Of a DNA stretch of 64,000 bases, positions 45,242 through 56,296 are shown piece by piece. A program made the translations under genes and the position numbers. This DNA is from Adiantum capillus-veneris. Lineage: Eukaryota > Streptophyta > Polypodiopsida > Polypodiales > Pteridaceae. The stretch covers positions 147,838,385-147,902,384 of the forward strand of contig CM043958.1 of NCBI GenBank assembly GCA_014529385.2. Direction: 5' to 3'. A model generated the notes under the pieces. That model was not told the origin of the DNA, ran no database searches, and worked only from the letters and a program-made list of their open reading frames with translations. Position 1 is the stretch's first letter, and every line of letters begins with the position of its first letter.

Positions 45242-46731
45242 CTTTTTTTGTTGTGGTTGAACCCGTGTTCATGTATCCAAACTGGGTCTTTGACTTGGAT
45301 GTGCTCTTTGGATATTAACACCTGCTCTACATTCTTCGGCTTCTTCTGGATGGTTTTTTGTGATGGAAACTTTGGTTGATAGATTTTTTGCTTTGGTTTC
45401 CATTGCATTGTTGATGGTGTGGCTCTTGATGTAGAGGCTTCGTGAAAAATTTGATGGAAGCTCGTTGAAGGTAAAGTCGTCTGGCGAGGTTGATATACTT
45501 CAATGTTTACCTTTGCTTTACCTTTTTCCACGATGGTTGGCAATTTCTTCTCTGCATGGATTTGAGAAGCTTCATGGAGTCTTACCGTTGTTGTTGTTGA
45601 AGCTTTATATTGTTGTCGAAAGAAGATGTTCCTCCAACCATCTGTCAAGATTAGACTCTCCTTGATGTGATGGGAGTCGATTATGTGGAAAGTATCCTTA
45701 TACTCTCCGGTACTCAACTTGAGTACAACTTCTGCCATGCCAAAGCTAGGAATCGGTATTTTTGAACTTGTGTATACTATATGCTCTAGCTTAGTGATTG
45801 GCGGCTTTCCCATCATGATCCATGTTCCATAAGTCATTAGATTCTTTGTTGCTTCTGGATCTTTTGCGACCGAACATGTGACCTTGAGCCCTGTTTGTCC
45901 GCATAAATTGAATTTGATCATCGTAGGAGATAGTCCATCTTCTTCCTTGTCCCTGTTATTCTTTTGATCTTGCGTTTGTTGAAGATTTTCCGTTGAACTT
46001 GGAATCTTTTCTCCTTCATTTGCTTTCATTTGCACTTTTCCTAGAGTCTGCTTCTTTGAAATAGCTTTTGTCAATTCTGCAGGTATGTCAATGATGACAT
46101 ATTCTCGTTGTTGCTCTGCTTTCTTCATGTGCACCTTGGCATCATGCTCCATGACGTAGCTATCTGTTTCACCTTTTTTGCCTTCACACTCACAAATCTC
46201 GTTAACTTCCTTCAACACCTTTATCGTAAATACGGGAGTTATATCATACCCTTCCTCATCACAAAATTTAGTTGGGGTCACCTCATTCACAAACACATCC
46301 AAGGTTGCCAATATTTGATCCCATCCAAAGGGTTCAAATAATTGCTCTGGAAAGGGTTCCGTTATGTAAGCTTCATCGTCCATTGATCTTTCTAGGATGC
46401 AATCCTCCTTCACTGAGCTTCCACACTTCGAAGCACCACACATCCAAAGTTCTTGTTTCGTTTGTAGCCACGCAGGTATCTCTTTTCCATTGACTATAGT
46501 AGCGTCAATTTCTTCTAAAGGAGTTCTATTCACATCTCTATAGCTATGGTCTTTTATGTTTATTTTTGTTGTGATCTTTTTATGTCTCAAGTAGATATAG
46601 TCATAGCCCCAATCTTGAACTATCTTAAGTTGACGCATGAAAGGCCTTCCTAAAATGATATCAAAATTGTTCCCTTTTCCAAAATCTACTATTGCAAATG
46701 TATGTTCATATTCAATTCCACAAGAAGTCAC
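45238..46731 (-). pseudogene. E10 protease C-terminal part and long linker protein
   Basis: This is in the same register as 47208-46741, separated only by TAG at 46741-46743. It opens with the end of a retropepsin (FDIILGRPFMRQL, VQDWGYDYIYLRH). About 300 residues of charged linker follow without recognised domain. A second segment at about residues 290-375 (LKVTCSVAKDPEATKNL ... VVLKLSTGEYKDTFHIIDS ... ESLILTDGWRNIFF) has the rhythm of a retropepsin fold but no D-[TS]-G. The frame then enters a Lys/Gln-rich end and the A-run junction to the orphan repeat protein. Confidence 0.65.
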
Positions 46732-46740
46732 AATAATTTG

Positions 46741-47208
46741 CTATAGGATACCCAGAGCTTTTTCTGTGTATCCATCTGCAAGTTGCAGCTTCATTCTAGT
46801 TTTCGTAAGCGCTGGTCTACCCCATTTTTCCCAAACGTTTTTTGTGGCTATGGCTACTCCAGCCCCACTATCAAGTATAGCCAATGTTTTAACTTCTTTG
46901 TATTCCACAGGTAAGGGGGTGTTTCCTTCTTCTCCTTCGCAATATTCCCCTACCTTGTTTATTGGAACAGGTTTAGCGTGTGCACTTTTTTGTTGAATTT
47001 TGTTTGATTGTTCATTTGAGGGTAGATCTTGAAGAGGTATCTTTAATCCCATCTTCCCCAAATTGTTGCCTACTTCATCCCATACATGTGGTCTAATCTT
47101 AAGCAGTTCAGATGGAGTAATGGTGCACTGTATTGGAGCTGACATCAACTCTTGCATACTCTTTGTATCCATCATCTTGGATATGGGTTTCCTCTGAGAT
47201 GGCACCAC
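46741..47208 (-). pseudogene. E10 aspartic protease
   Basis: The catalytic motif is LAILDSGAGVAIATK (D-S-G-A), followed by LQLADGYTEKALGI, and the flap/ILGRP side continues in the next frame block. It overlaps the end of the gag frame by 37 bases in another register, as gag and pro often do in retroelements. A TAG at 46741 now interrupts it. Family: retropepsin, which would cleave the gag precursor inside the particle. Confidence 0.8.
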
Positions 47209-48920
47209 TCTAGTCTCTGAGTCTGCCTCATGTTCTCCTTGTATGAGGGTAAGGTCTTCAAGGACTCTGGTTTGCTTTCAATTGAAACTTCCGTCCTTGC
47301 ATCTCCGTTTAGAGATTGAATGTCTCCCTGATAGACTTCATTCCCTGTATTGACCTCAATTATGGGTGCAGATTGGAAAGTCACACTTCCATCTTTTGCA
47401 CTTCTAATTGCTTCCCACAATTCATTTGGCCATGGCTCATCTATCTCTGGGATAGGTGCCATAAATTGTGATTTTGAACTTGCATCATTAGTGGTGTTGG
47501 CCACTACTCGATCATCTAGTTGAATTTCTAGGTTGTTGGTTTCTTGTGTTGCAGTCTTTGCTTGCACATCCTTTTGTGATTCTAGCTCAATGTTTCTTTG
47601 AGTTAATGTTTCAACAACCTTTGCCTTAGGCATTTCAAATCCAACACTTTTTGGTTTTGTTTCTGGAGGTGGAATTGGTGCTTCAGGCTCCATCATTGCC
47701 TGTGCAGTTTTTACCAATTCCTTACACATTTTCAACCTCTCAATCTCTACCTCAGCATGAGGATATTTCATCCCTCGTTGCTCTAGGATTTGGTTGGGTT
47801 TCAATCTAGCCTCATATGCTTCCAATGCAGCATCTAATGGCTCTAGGACTTTGTCTACCAACATAGATCCTTCGGAAGACGCCTTACTTGGTTTCTTATC
47901 GCTCACCACCGTTTTATTTTCCCGTTCTTGTTTTAACTGCTCCTTTGTCTCTTCTAATTCTGTTTGTAGTGCAGTTTGATTTGTAATTGTTTTTGCTTTA
48001 ATTCTGTCTCTTTTGGCTTTCCAGGATTTTCTCCCAGTCCTCACTGACACACTAGTTGTTTCCCCTTGTTTGGGTTGTTGATCTCTCTCCTCATTAGCTT
48101 GGTCCTCAGCATTTTCTTTTGCTTGTGCTCTAGTCACTACCTTCACATGAATTTTGGGTTCTCCCTCTGATCCACTTGGAGAAGGTAACACTCCCACAAC
48201 ATTCATTGTTGTTTTCCCCTGTTTGTTTGGGTGTTTTGGACAATTTGGAATAACGCGTGTAATGGCACACTCCGAAAAATATCCAATTATCTCTACACGA
48301 GAACAATTCTTGGCCCAATGATTACCTCCACACTTGTAGCATGGTCCATCTTGTTGAGTCACTGGTGGCACAATTGATGGTTGTTCTTGCTTAGCCAGAA
48401 TGGTCTTTGGTCTACGGTCGTGATTGGCTATGAACATCAGAGTGTCCTCATTCAATGAATAGAGTTTTCTCATAGGTTCTTGCCCTAGCCTAGGTTGTGA
48501 TACCTCAGCTCTTTGTAAAGCCCTTGATACAACCCTATTTTGAAATAATGGATGATTTGGTAATGGCATTTGTTTTTCTATTTGATGTCCAAATAGTATC
48601 CCCCTCGTGTAGGTTTGATTATAGTAGCACTCACTCATCTCATGATTGGTCCATTTTTGCTCAATAACACACCATTTTATTCGTTGTGCTATTTGCACTG
48701 CTAGCTCATCTAGGTTGGTCATTAATTGAGACATAACCACTTGCCTTGTGTTGGTTTCACTAGATGCTAAAGGAGCATTATCCATAGTGATCTTTGTATC
48801 ACCAATTTCCTCGCCATAGGCTTTACAATTGTCAACTAGGTATAACGCTTCTCTCGTGACTTGTTCAAAGGAAGTGCATCCTTTTAAGTGCAAATATTTC
48901 TTGAGAGTTTCATTTTTCAA
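47172..48920 (-). pseudogene. E10 gag C-terminal half with zinc knuckle
   Basis: This continues the gag of 49652-49011 across a single TAA at 49011 (the frame is open up to it; the ATG at 48920 is internal). It reads RFKQYIERCPERELPEDERL then LFIEGLKNETLKKYL, typical gypsy capsid C-terminal text. A nucleocapsid knuckle CYKCGGNHWAKNC (C-x2-C-x3-H-x4-C) lies at about 48303-48345. The long remainder is charged, with predicted coiled-coil-like stretches (LQTELEETKEQLKQERENK), making this gag unusually long. Confidence 0.8.
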
Positions 48921-49010
48921 ACCCTCTATGAAGAGAATTGATAATCTTTCATCCTCTGGTAACTCGCGTTCCGGACATCTCTCTATATATTGTTTGAAGC
49001 GTAGCGATGC

Positions 49011-49652
49011 TTACTTCACTCTCTCATCTTCTTTTTGCTTGAATGCATAGATTTGGGACACTGTGTTATGCTTGATTCCCCTTTTAGAGAACTCCACAAC
49101 AAATTCTTGCAACAGTTGTTCAACGTTTGAGAAGGCATTTTTGTCCAACGGTTGGAACCAATTCAATGCTATCCCTTCCAAGGTTAAGCCAAATCCCTCA
49201 TACTGTGTATGAAAATAAAATACTTGTTCGGCTCTTAACACTTGTTTGAACAAGGATGCATGTACGTATGGATCCCTTAACCCATCATACTTCTTCTTGA
49301 CACATTTGGCCAATTGATATGGTCTCATTGGTTCTGGTTCAACCATGTATCTTAGCGTGTTGGAGTCTCTCACAAAGACATCCCTCGTTCCTTCTTTTCG
49401 TCTTGGAGAAAATCCTGGTGGAACCCCCATTAAGACATGTTTTGGAAATGTTGATGGATTTGAAAGTCTAATTGGTGGTCTCTTGGTTCCACTCAATGAG
49501 GTAGGAGCTACACTCCCGTGAATAGCTATTTTGGATGTTTGAGGTCCATTTGATTCCATAGTTTCAATGTTAGCTTCTTGCAAATCAGTCTCAAAAAGCC
49601 CTGGTACGCTTACACTCGGTTGAAAGTAGTAAGTAGAGATTGGAGTACCCAT
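49011..49652 (-). pseudogene. E10 gag core
   Basis: It contains the capsid region YDGLRDPYVHASLFKQVLRA and GIALNWFQPLDKNAFSNVEQ, with the conserved ALNWF element of Ty3/gypsy gag. It ends with FKQKEDERVK then TAA at 49011-49013; the same register continues on the other side. Upstream it is linked to 50194-49769 through a TGA near 49707 and a one-base shift near 49775. Confidence 0.8.
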
Positions 49653-49768
49653 GTATGTATATCTTTCTAGTTCAATTGGGTTGATAAGTTTGTACTCTCA
49701 TCCATACTTATCTACCATTAGAACTTGCACTCCCTGGTCATCTGTGTATGTGAAGACATAGAGGTTCT

Positions 49769-50194
49769 CTAGTCTGTCAACTCTTCAATGATGGAATTTA
49801 AACATCTATAGAAGTTGTTTTGATCCCCAATAGGTAACCTATAAAGGCCATCATAAGTGTAATCTGTTAGAACTCTCATGGCTTCATTGGTTTTGATGAA
49901 CCTCACGTTGGGTTTGTTGATTAGAGCATGCTTCTCCTCTAAGTCTCTAGCAATTTCCACTTTTGCTCTTTCAAACTCCCGCATTTTAGTTGATTGGTTT
50001 GGCTTCCAGTGAGCTACATGATCACTTGACAAATATCCATGAGCCATGCCTTGAGGTTTGGCTTGATATGATTGATAAGCCTCATGGTCTTGTCTCAACC
50101 CTCTTGTTATAGGTGTTGCACTATTTTTGGTTGTTTGTGTAGGTGGTATAGCTCTGAGTTGAGTGGGAAACCCCAATGATGGATGAGTTGTCAT
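49769..50194 (-). pseudogene. E10 gag N-terminal region
   Basis: ATG at 50194 (MTTHPSLGFPTQLRAIPPTQ) is the first long frame after the leader and the likely gag start. It includes FERAKVEIARDLEEKHALIN, probably helical. The frame ends at 49769 through a one-base shift: the other register continues as LENLYVFTYTDDQGVQVL. Confidence 0.65.
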
Positions 50195-52670
50195 GTTTAA
50201 GCCTCACTCAATACTCTCAAGATGGTCCTTGATAAGAACACCTTGGCTTAGTGCACACAATGCCTTTTTGCCCCTGGTCAAGTCTCTAAAAATTCAGGAA
50301 TTTATGACTTTTTGGTCTCTGAAAATTGGTTCTGGGTACCCTAAAAGTTTGGAATTAGGAAACCTAGAAAAATTCAGGTTTCTTCCTAGTTATATCTGAC
50401 TCAATTTGGAGTTGTCTATCAAAAGTTAGAGCACTTTTGGTGAACTGCTCCTGAAACAGCACTCAAAATAGTCTCAGGACCAGAACACAGGAACTTTGGC
50501 TTGTATCTTGGCTTCTAGAGGGTATTTTTAGCTCAAACTTGAGATTTGGGATGTACTCAAGTAGGTCTACAAACTTATGAAATCAGATACCCCCACTGTG
50601 TAGAGGTACACCGATCGCGATCGTTGACCCCATGTCACAGATTTGGAAGATTTTTGCACAGTAGCTAGCCCTTGATGTCTTGATACCAAGTGTCTCTGTA
50701 TTTTTGATTTTGGAGATGTTTTGACCAATGAAAACCCAAATGCGGTTATTGGCCTGATTGTGTAACTGGGACTTTTGACCACTTTCTTTTGCTTTTTTGA
50801 CCTTGCTCCTTTTGGAAAATATGTTGCACTAGATGTCAGCTACCTACTCAAAAAATTTCAGTCCAAAATGTCACTGGGGTACACCGATCGCGATCGTAGT
50901 TCCAACTCCTTTTTGCATGAAATTTTAGGAGTTGATAGACATGGGTATGATTAGTCTATTCCCAAACCCACTTTGCATTTGGATCACAAAAACTTGAATT
51001 TTCTCAAAATTTTGGTCTGAAGGATCAGTGATCAGTGTTTGCCCTATTTGACAACTGTCTTTTGGTTTTTTGACCTTGGTTCTTTTGAGAAAGTTGTTTG
51101 TCTAGTTATCAGCTATCTACTCACAAATTTTCAACTCAAAATGTCAGTATGGTACACCGATCGTGATCGTACTTTTGAGCCCAAATTGGATGAAACTTGT
51201 GGATATGGTAGACAATGATGTGTACAGTCTACTCCCCAAATCTTTTTGAATTTGGACAAGAAAAAGTCATGTTTTCACCAGATCTTGGTCTGCTGCAGTG
51301 GTTTTCTGTCTATCTGTTGTTTTTGGCTATTTTTGTCACTTTTTTGAAATTTGAAAACTCCTGGTATCTTATATAACCTAGTTGTATGTGTGGGTAAAGT
51401 CTGGTCAAAATCTGGCATTGAGGTACATCGATCGCGATCGTAGTTTGGAGCCCAAATTGGATGAAACTTCACCAGCTTGTTCACTAGGCTATTTTAAGAC
51501 TACCTGCCAAATTTTTTTGTATTTGGACTCAAAAAAGTCAAGAATTTGCAGTTTCTTGGTCTGAAGTGTCTGATTTCCTGAATCTGTCAATTTGAATTGA
51601 TTTTGATGTTTGTTTTGGGAAATGAAAGCTATTTGGGATTGTCTTGTGTACAGGCTATCCCTCTGTATGCTTTCTTCTCAGTTTTGATGTGTTTTGGTCT
51701 ACTGAAAGTCAATTTCTATGCCAGTTTAGCAGTTTTTGACTCGGATCTGTATTCAGTGGTTTTGACCTGTTTTTTGTGGTTTTTGACCCTAGGTCCTTTA
51801 GACTTTTATATTTGTATACACTTGGGGAGTCCACAGGTAAAGTCTGGTCAAAATCTGGCACTTAGGTACACCGATCGCGATCGTAGTTTGGAGCCCAAAT
51901 TAGACCAAATTTGGCATGCTTGTAGACACTGATGTTTTAAGGCTATCCCCCAAGTCTTTTTGCATTTGTATCACCAAAAGTCAAGATTTTACAATTTTTG
52001 GGTCTGTCAGGCTAGTTTTACCCAAGTGGCCTGATTTTCTTGATTTTTGATGTTTTTGGGTGTGGTTGCTTTAGAAAAACTTGTTTAGAATCTTATCAGG
52101 AAGGCACATGTCAAATCTTGTACAATTCTGACACTAAGGTACACCTGGGCCAAATCTGATGAAATTTTGTCTGCTCCCTCTGACAAGTGTTTCCCAGTGT
52201 TTGGTGCTACCACTTTGTGATTTGAATCAATTTCAGCTCTGTTTGATCAGATTTTCAAAATTTCAGAGTCTTATGGCCTTTTTGCCAAAGTTATGGTTTT
52301 CTAGTTTCTCGACTCTAACTTTTACCCCAAATCTGACTGGAATGTGATTTACTCATCCTACTCCTAAGTACAAAAATGAAAGAACATAAGAAAATGAATC
52401 AAACAAAACAAACAGGATAAAAAACGGATGATGGATCAATACTCAATCAATACAAAGAAATTTGAAGAGCAAACATGCTTAAAGCAACCTCACTCACAAC
52501 TCCCTATATCTCTCAAGAGTAGATCTAGCCAGTCCACCGACCCTAGACTCCACTAAGCACTAAACCCCTGTCTAGATGCTTCACTGAAATGTAAATGGAA
52601 TGGAAATTATCTTTTCAAACAATAAGAAAACTCTAAATACGCACTCGGTCACTCATCACCTAAGATTCAT
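50195..52670 (-). repeat. E10 leader: array of about 272-bp repeats with CGATCGCGATCG
   Basis: The motif GGTACACCGATCGCGATCG recurs with the palindrome at 50612-50623, 50885-50896, 51158-51169 (one mismatch), 51429-51440 and 51872-51883. A copy lacking the palindrome lies near 52138-52144. Steps are 273, 273, 271, 443 and about 272 bp. Flanking text is shared between units (GTCTGGTCAAAATCTGGCA before, GAGCCCAAATTGGATGAAAC after), so whole units are tandem copies diverged in the rest. The array sits between PBS and gag of E10, read on the minus strand. Confidence 0.85.
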
Positions 52671-52688
52671 TCCCCGGCAGCGGCGCCA
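52671..52688 (-). other. E10 primer-binding site (Asp-tRNA type)
   Basis: On the minus strand TGGCGCCGCTGCCGGGGA follows the LTR after one base. From memory, this is one mismatch from the sequence complementary to plant tRNA-Asp used by Athila/Tat-like gypsy elements, and unlike the Met-type PBS of every other element here. Confidence 0.8.
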
Positions 52689-52689
52689 A

Positions 52690-53624
52690 TGTTTGCGGGT
52701 CGCCGCGATGGACGTCCATAGCATAGCTCTCAAGCATCAACATAAAATTATCGATACAGGGGAAGCGACTCGGATGAGGCATGGAAACTCACTAGGGTGT
52801 CAATCCTAATGAAGTGAACTCGAAGAGATGCAACTACTAACTCTATAAGAAAATCAAACGCACTAAAGCCAAGTAATCTGCCTATGTCCTTCTACACAGC
52901 TCTACAGTCATCACGCCCGTTCACCATGCAAATCATATCGGAATCGTACAAAACTTGAAGGGAAGCTACAGGGGACTATCAGGAACATATCCTATCAGTG
53001 TCACAGCATTCTGGAGAGGTACAACGATCGCGATCGTTCGTCCCACAGTACGCAAAAACAGTAAACGAATGATCCTAAAGGGTCGTTTTTAGGTCTCTAC
53101 AGCCTCTCCTAGGGTCAAAAAAACATAAAATACGCATATAAACACTCAAAACAACGATTTAAGGCCTAAACGGATGCGTCTGAAATCTTCACCGAATCTT
53201 GAATTCTTACACTTGAATGGAAGAGCAGAGTAAGAGGACAATGCAAGAAACAAACTGAATTTGGATTACCGTAGCCACACAAGCGATGATTACAAGTTGG
53301 AGCAAAGAGGTAGCTCTCTGTACGTAACGCAGTAGTCCCTTATCTTCAAAAAATGATCTCTCCTTTCCCACTAACCTTAGTGTATTATATACCTAGGGAT
53401 TTCTAAAGTGGCCAGTGGCCAACTTCTCATGGACCTTTACATACATCATTGGAAAAATTACATCTTTGACTCAAACTTGACATAGGCGATTGTCATTAGA
53501 CTTTTACAGGGTTTGATGTATTAAACATCGAAAAAATAATGTGACCACATCAAAACTTTGGCCGGTTGACCCAACGGGCGCCTTGGGTAGGTGGGCACTT
53601 GTATGTTGTTATCACCTCCAAACA
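52690..53624 (-). repeat. E10 5' LTR
   Basis: 935 bp, about 97% identical to 42255-43193, palindrome at 53025-53036, followed by the GAGAC duplication at 53625-53629. Confidence 0.93.
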
Positions 53625-54571
53625 GAGACCGCAATAAGGATGCAGTGAATATCTTTCTCAGCAACAAGTGGGATGGAATTCACGCCTTACGGTGTACTCC
53701 GGACGCAGTCAAAGCTCTGCAAACGAGCTTAACTTTGGAAGGCAAGGCCTACAAATGGTGGATGTCTCTCAAGGAGAAGAATATCATACCACAGAGTTGG
53801 GCAGCTTTTGAAGCTATGTTTAGCAAATAATTTTTGCCTACAAATGCGGCAGATCGGAATTAGACGGCTTGGGAGACATGTTCCATGCTCCAACACCCAT
53901 CATTGCTTGAATATATCTCTCACTATCGGGATGTTATCCTCAAGTTGGAAGTCTTAGATAACTTTCAACAAGTATGGGGGTTTATACGAGGTCTGGTCTG
54001 ACACCAGAGCTTAAGAAGTACGTCAAGACCCAAGACCCTAAAACACTTGAGGAAGCCATAGTGAAAGCACATAATCATGATGATCCAGATGAAAACAAAG
54101 CACATAATATTCACGTGCCTGCTAATACACATGGTAATATAGTTGCCAATTCAGATGCATCTAGAAAACCCAAGTCCTCTCTCTCCTGAGGACTTTGATA
54201 AAGCTAAGAAAGAAAAATTATGTTTTCAATGTTTAGGAAGAGGTCATGGCAAAAAGGATTGTCCCAAGGGGAAATTTGCTGCTCAAGGCAAGGAGAAAGC
54301 AGTGCACACGGTGCAACTGCTACCTCTTGAGTCTTCCTCACACTTCTCTACAGTGAAAGTAGCACACATAGAGGTGGTACATGAATGCTGTCTCACAACT
54401 TCCATGTGGCAACAAACCTTTGGACCACATGAGTTAGTACGTATGCACGCATCTCTGCAAGGCCACAAGGTGCGCATCTTGGTAGATGACGATGCTACTC
54501 ACAATTTCATCAATTATGGATTGGTGAAAAAACTCAAATTGCCTCAAGGTAGCAATGATGAATGGACATGA
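53625..54571 (+). pseudogene. E9 gag, C-terminal part, and start of protease
   Basis: After the repeated GAGAC the gag frame resumes (RNKDAVNIFLSNKWDGIHAL) with the core GKAYKWWMSLKEKN. It then passes a TAA at 53828, a frame change, EYISHYRDVILKLEVLDNF and the zinc knuckle CFQCLGRGHGKKDC (about 54220-54262). The protease follows at about 54460-54540 with ILVDDDATHNFINYGLVKKL; the expected D-S-G-A-T reads D-D-D-A-T, so the active-site Ser-Gly are lost. Registers change at about 53900, 54185 and 54560. Confidence 0.85.
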
Positions 54572-55680
54572 TACCGAAATCTGGAATACTCAATGCCGAG
54601 CTGTTCCGTTGGAAGTACAAGGTTACTCCACATGCTTGGATTTTCAGGTTATGAACATGGAAAGGGCAGACGTGGTTCTTGGTAGGGAGTTGTTGCATAC
54701 CCTAGGACCATCACTGAAGCATAGCTATGAGCACAACAGCTTGATGTTTGAATCCCATGGCGCACATGTGTTGTTGTTAGGAGAGAAGGATGTACCTTTA
54801 TCACCATCGATTTGTATCGCTGAGCTTATTCAGCTCATTTCTGATAATGAAATAGATCAAGTTTTCTTGTGTTACTCAGTGTCTCATTTTCTTTCTAACA
54901 TTGAATCTGTTGAACATTCCTCAACGCCGCATGCTTCTCTCTCATCTCCTCCACCAATCTCTAATTCTAAACAAGCAAGCGTAGCTAGAGATTTACAAAA
55001 ATTATTAAAGGAATTTCAAGATGTTTTTCCTAATGAGTTGCCACCAGGATTACCGCCGACATGATGGGTGCAACAGAGCATCGAGGTGGCTGCAGGCTGT
55101 AAACATGTCAGTAAACCACCCTACCGTATGAGTTATTTTGAAGCTGCTGAGGTGGAACGTTAGCTTGCTGACTACCTTAGCAGAGGGTATATACAACCCA
55201 GTTCTTCACCATGGGTCTCTCCTATCCTATTAGTGAAGAAAAAAGACGACAGTATGCGCATGTGCGTAGACTACCGTGGCTTAAATGCGGTTACGATTAG
55301 GAACAAGTACCCATTGTCCTGAGTAGATGAGTTGCTCGACAAACTCACTCATGCTCGCATTTTTACGAAAATAGACTTGCGGTCAGGATATCACCAAGTC
55401 CGTATTCGACTTGCTGATATACCCAAAACTGCATTCTGAACACGGTTTGGACACTACGAGTTCTTGGTGATGCCCTTTGGGTTAACCAATGCGTCCACAA
55501 CATTCATAATACTTATGGATAGTGTCTTGAAGCTGTACTTGGGCAAATTTGTCATCGTTTTTCTCGATGACATTCTACTCTATAGTGCTTCTGAAGAAGA
55601 ACACAACATCTCAGGCAGGTGTTCGAGTTGTTACGAACAAACAAATTATATGCCAAGGAATCTAAGTGTGATTTTCTGAA
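54555..55680 (+). pseudogene. E9 protease end and reverse transcriptase
   Basis: The protease end reads ADVVLGRELLHTLG (VLG motif). A linker leads to the [70 protein letters not shown] and the catalytic [11 protein letters not shown]. In-frame stops occur at 55062, 55161, 55320 and 55437, followed by a frame change near 55610. FGLTNAS lacks the usual Pro after Ala. Confidence 0.88.
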
Positions 55681-56296
55681 AGAAGAAATTCACTATTTAG
55701 GGCATGTTATTTCAGCTAATGGGTTATATATGAATCAATCCAAAGTGGATACCATTCGGAAATGGCCTTCTCCTAAAAATCAAGAAGAGTTGCAGATTTT
55801 TTTGGGATTTGCAGGTTTTTACCAAAGGTTCGTTAAAAACTATGCTAATATTGTTGTTCCCATGATGGATCAACTAAAAGGCAAAGGCAAATCTTTTCAG
55901 TGGGGATCCACTCAACAACACAATTTTGATACGCTCAAGGATGCATTAGCTACAGCTCCCATACTAGCTATTGTAGATCCTTTGAAACCATTCGTTTTGG
56001 AAACGGAAGCCACTGATCGTGCTATTGGAGAAGTCCTGTTACAAGACGGACGGCCAATTGCATTTGAAAGCAAGAAGCTTGATGCAGCTCAACAGAACTA
56101 CTCTGCTTATGAGCACGAATTCTATGCAATAGTGTCTGCCTTAAAAACATGGCGGAATTATCTATATGGTGCTCAGTTTGAAGTTGTGTTTGACCATGAA
56201 AGCATCAAATGGTTTACACAACAAACATTTGAAGGGTCGGAAAGCCATGTCGGCCGAGATTCTTCAGGAATATGGCTCCAAGCTCCGATATCGTAA
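55619..56296 (+). pseudogene. E9 RT thumb and RNase H
   Basis: [20 protein letters not shown] and FLGFAGFYQRFVKNYA are the conserved end of gypsy RT. RNase H follows (VLETEATDRAIGEVLLQ, where the first catalytic Asp position reads E; YEHEFYAIVSALKTWRNYL; VVFDHESIKWF). A frame change near 56235 moves to the frame at 56166-56696, which holds the last RNase H motif (NVVADALSRMPE). Confidence 0.87.

Larger units (their letters stand above)
42255..53624 (-). mobile_element. E10: 11.4-kb gag/protease LTR element without RT or integrase
   Basis: Complete ends: perfect TSD GAGAC, LTRs of 939 and 935 bp with about 30 substitutions, PBS and polypurine tract on the minus strand. In order on the minus strand: 5' LTR (53624-52690), PBS, repeat-array leader (about 52670-50195), gag (50194-47172), protease and long linker (47208-45238), motif-repeat protein (45241-44330), spacer, basic tail ORF (43758-43156), PPT, 3' LTR. 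I searched the interior frames for RT ([YF]xDD), RNase H and integrase motifs and saw none. Size and PBS type recall plant Tat/Athila gypsy elements, but the protein content does not fit an autonomous member. The good ends show that it was mobilised as this unit. Confidence 0.9.

Noticed and set aside
50195-52670. CRISPR-like or prokaryotic repeat array
   Set aside because: Units are about 272 bp with diverged content inside a plant LTR element; no short identical repeat with unique spacers.
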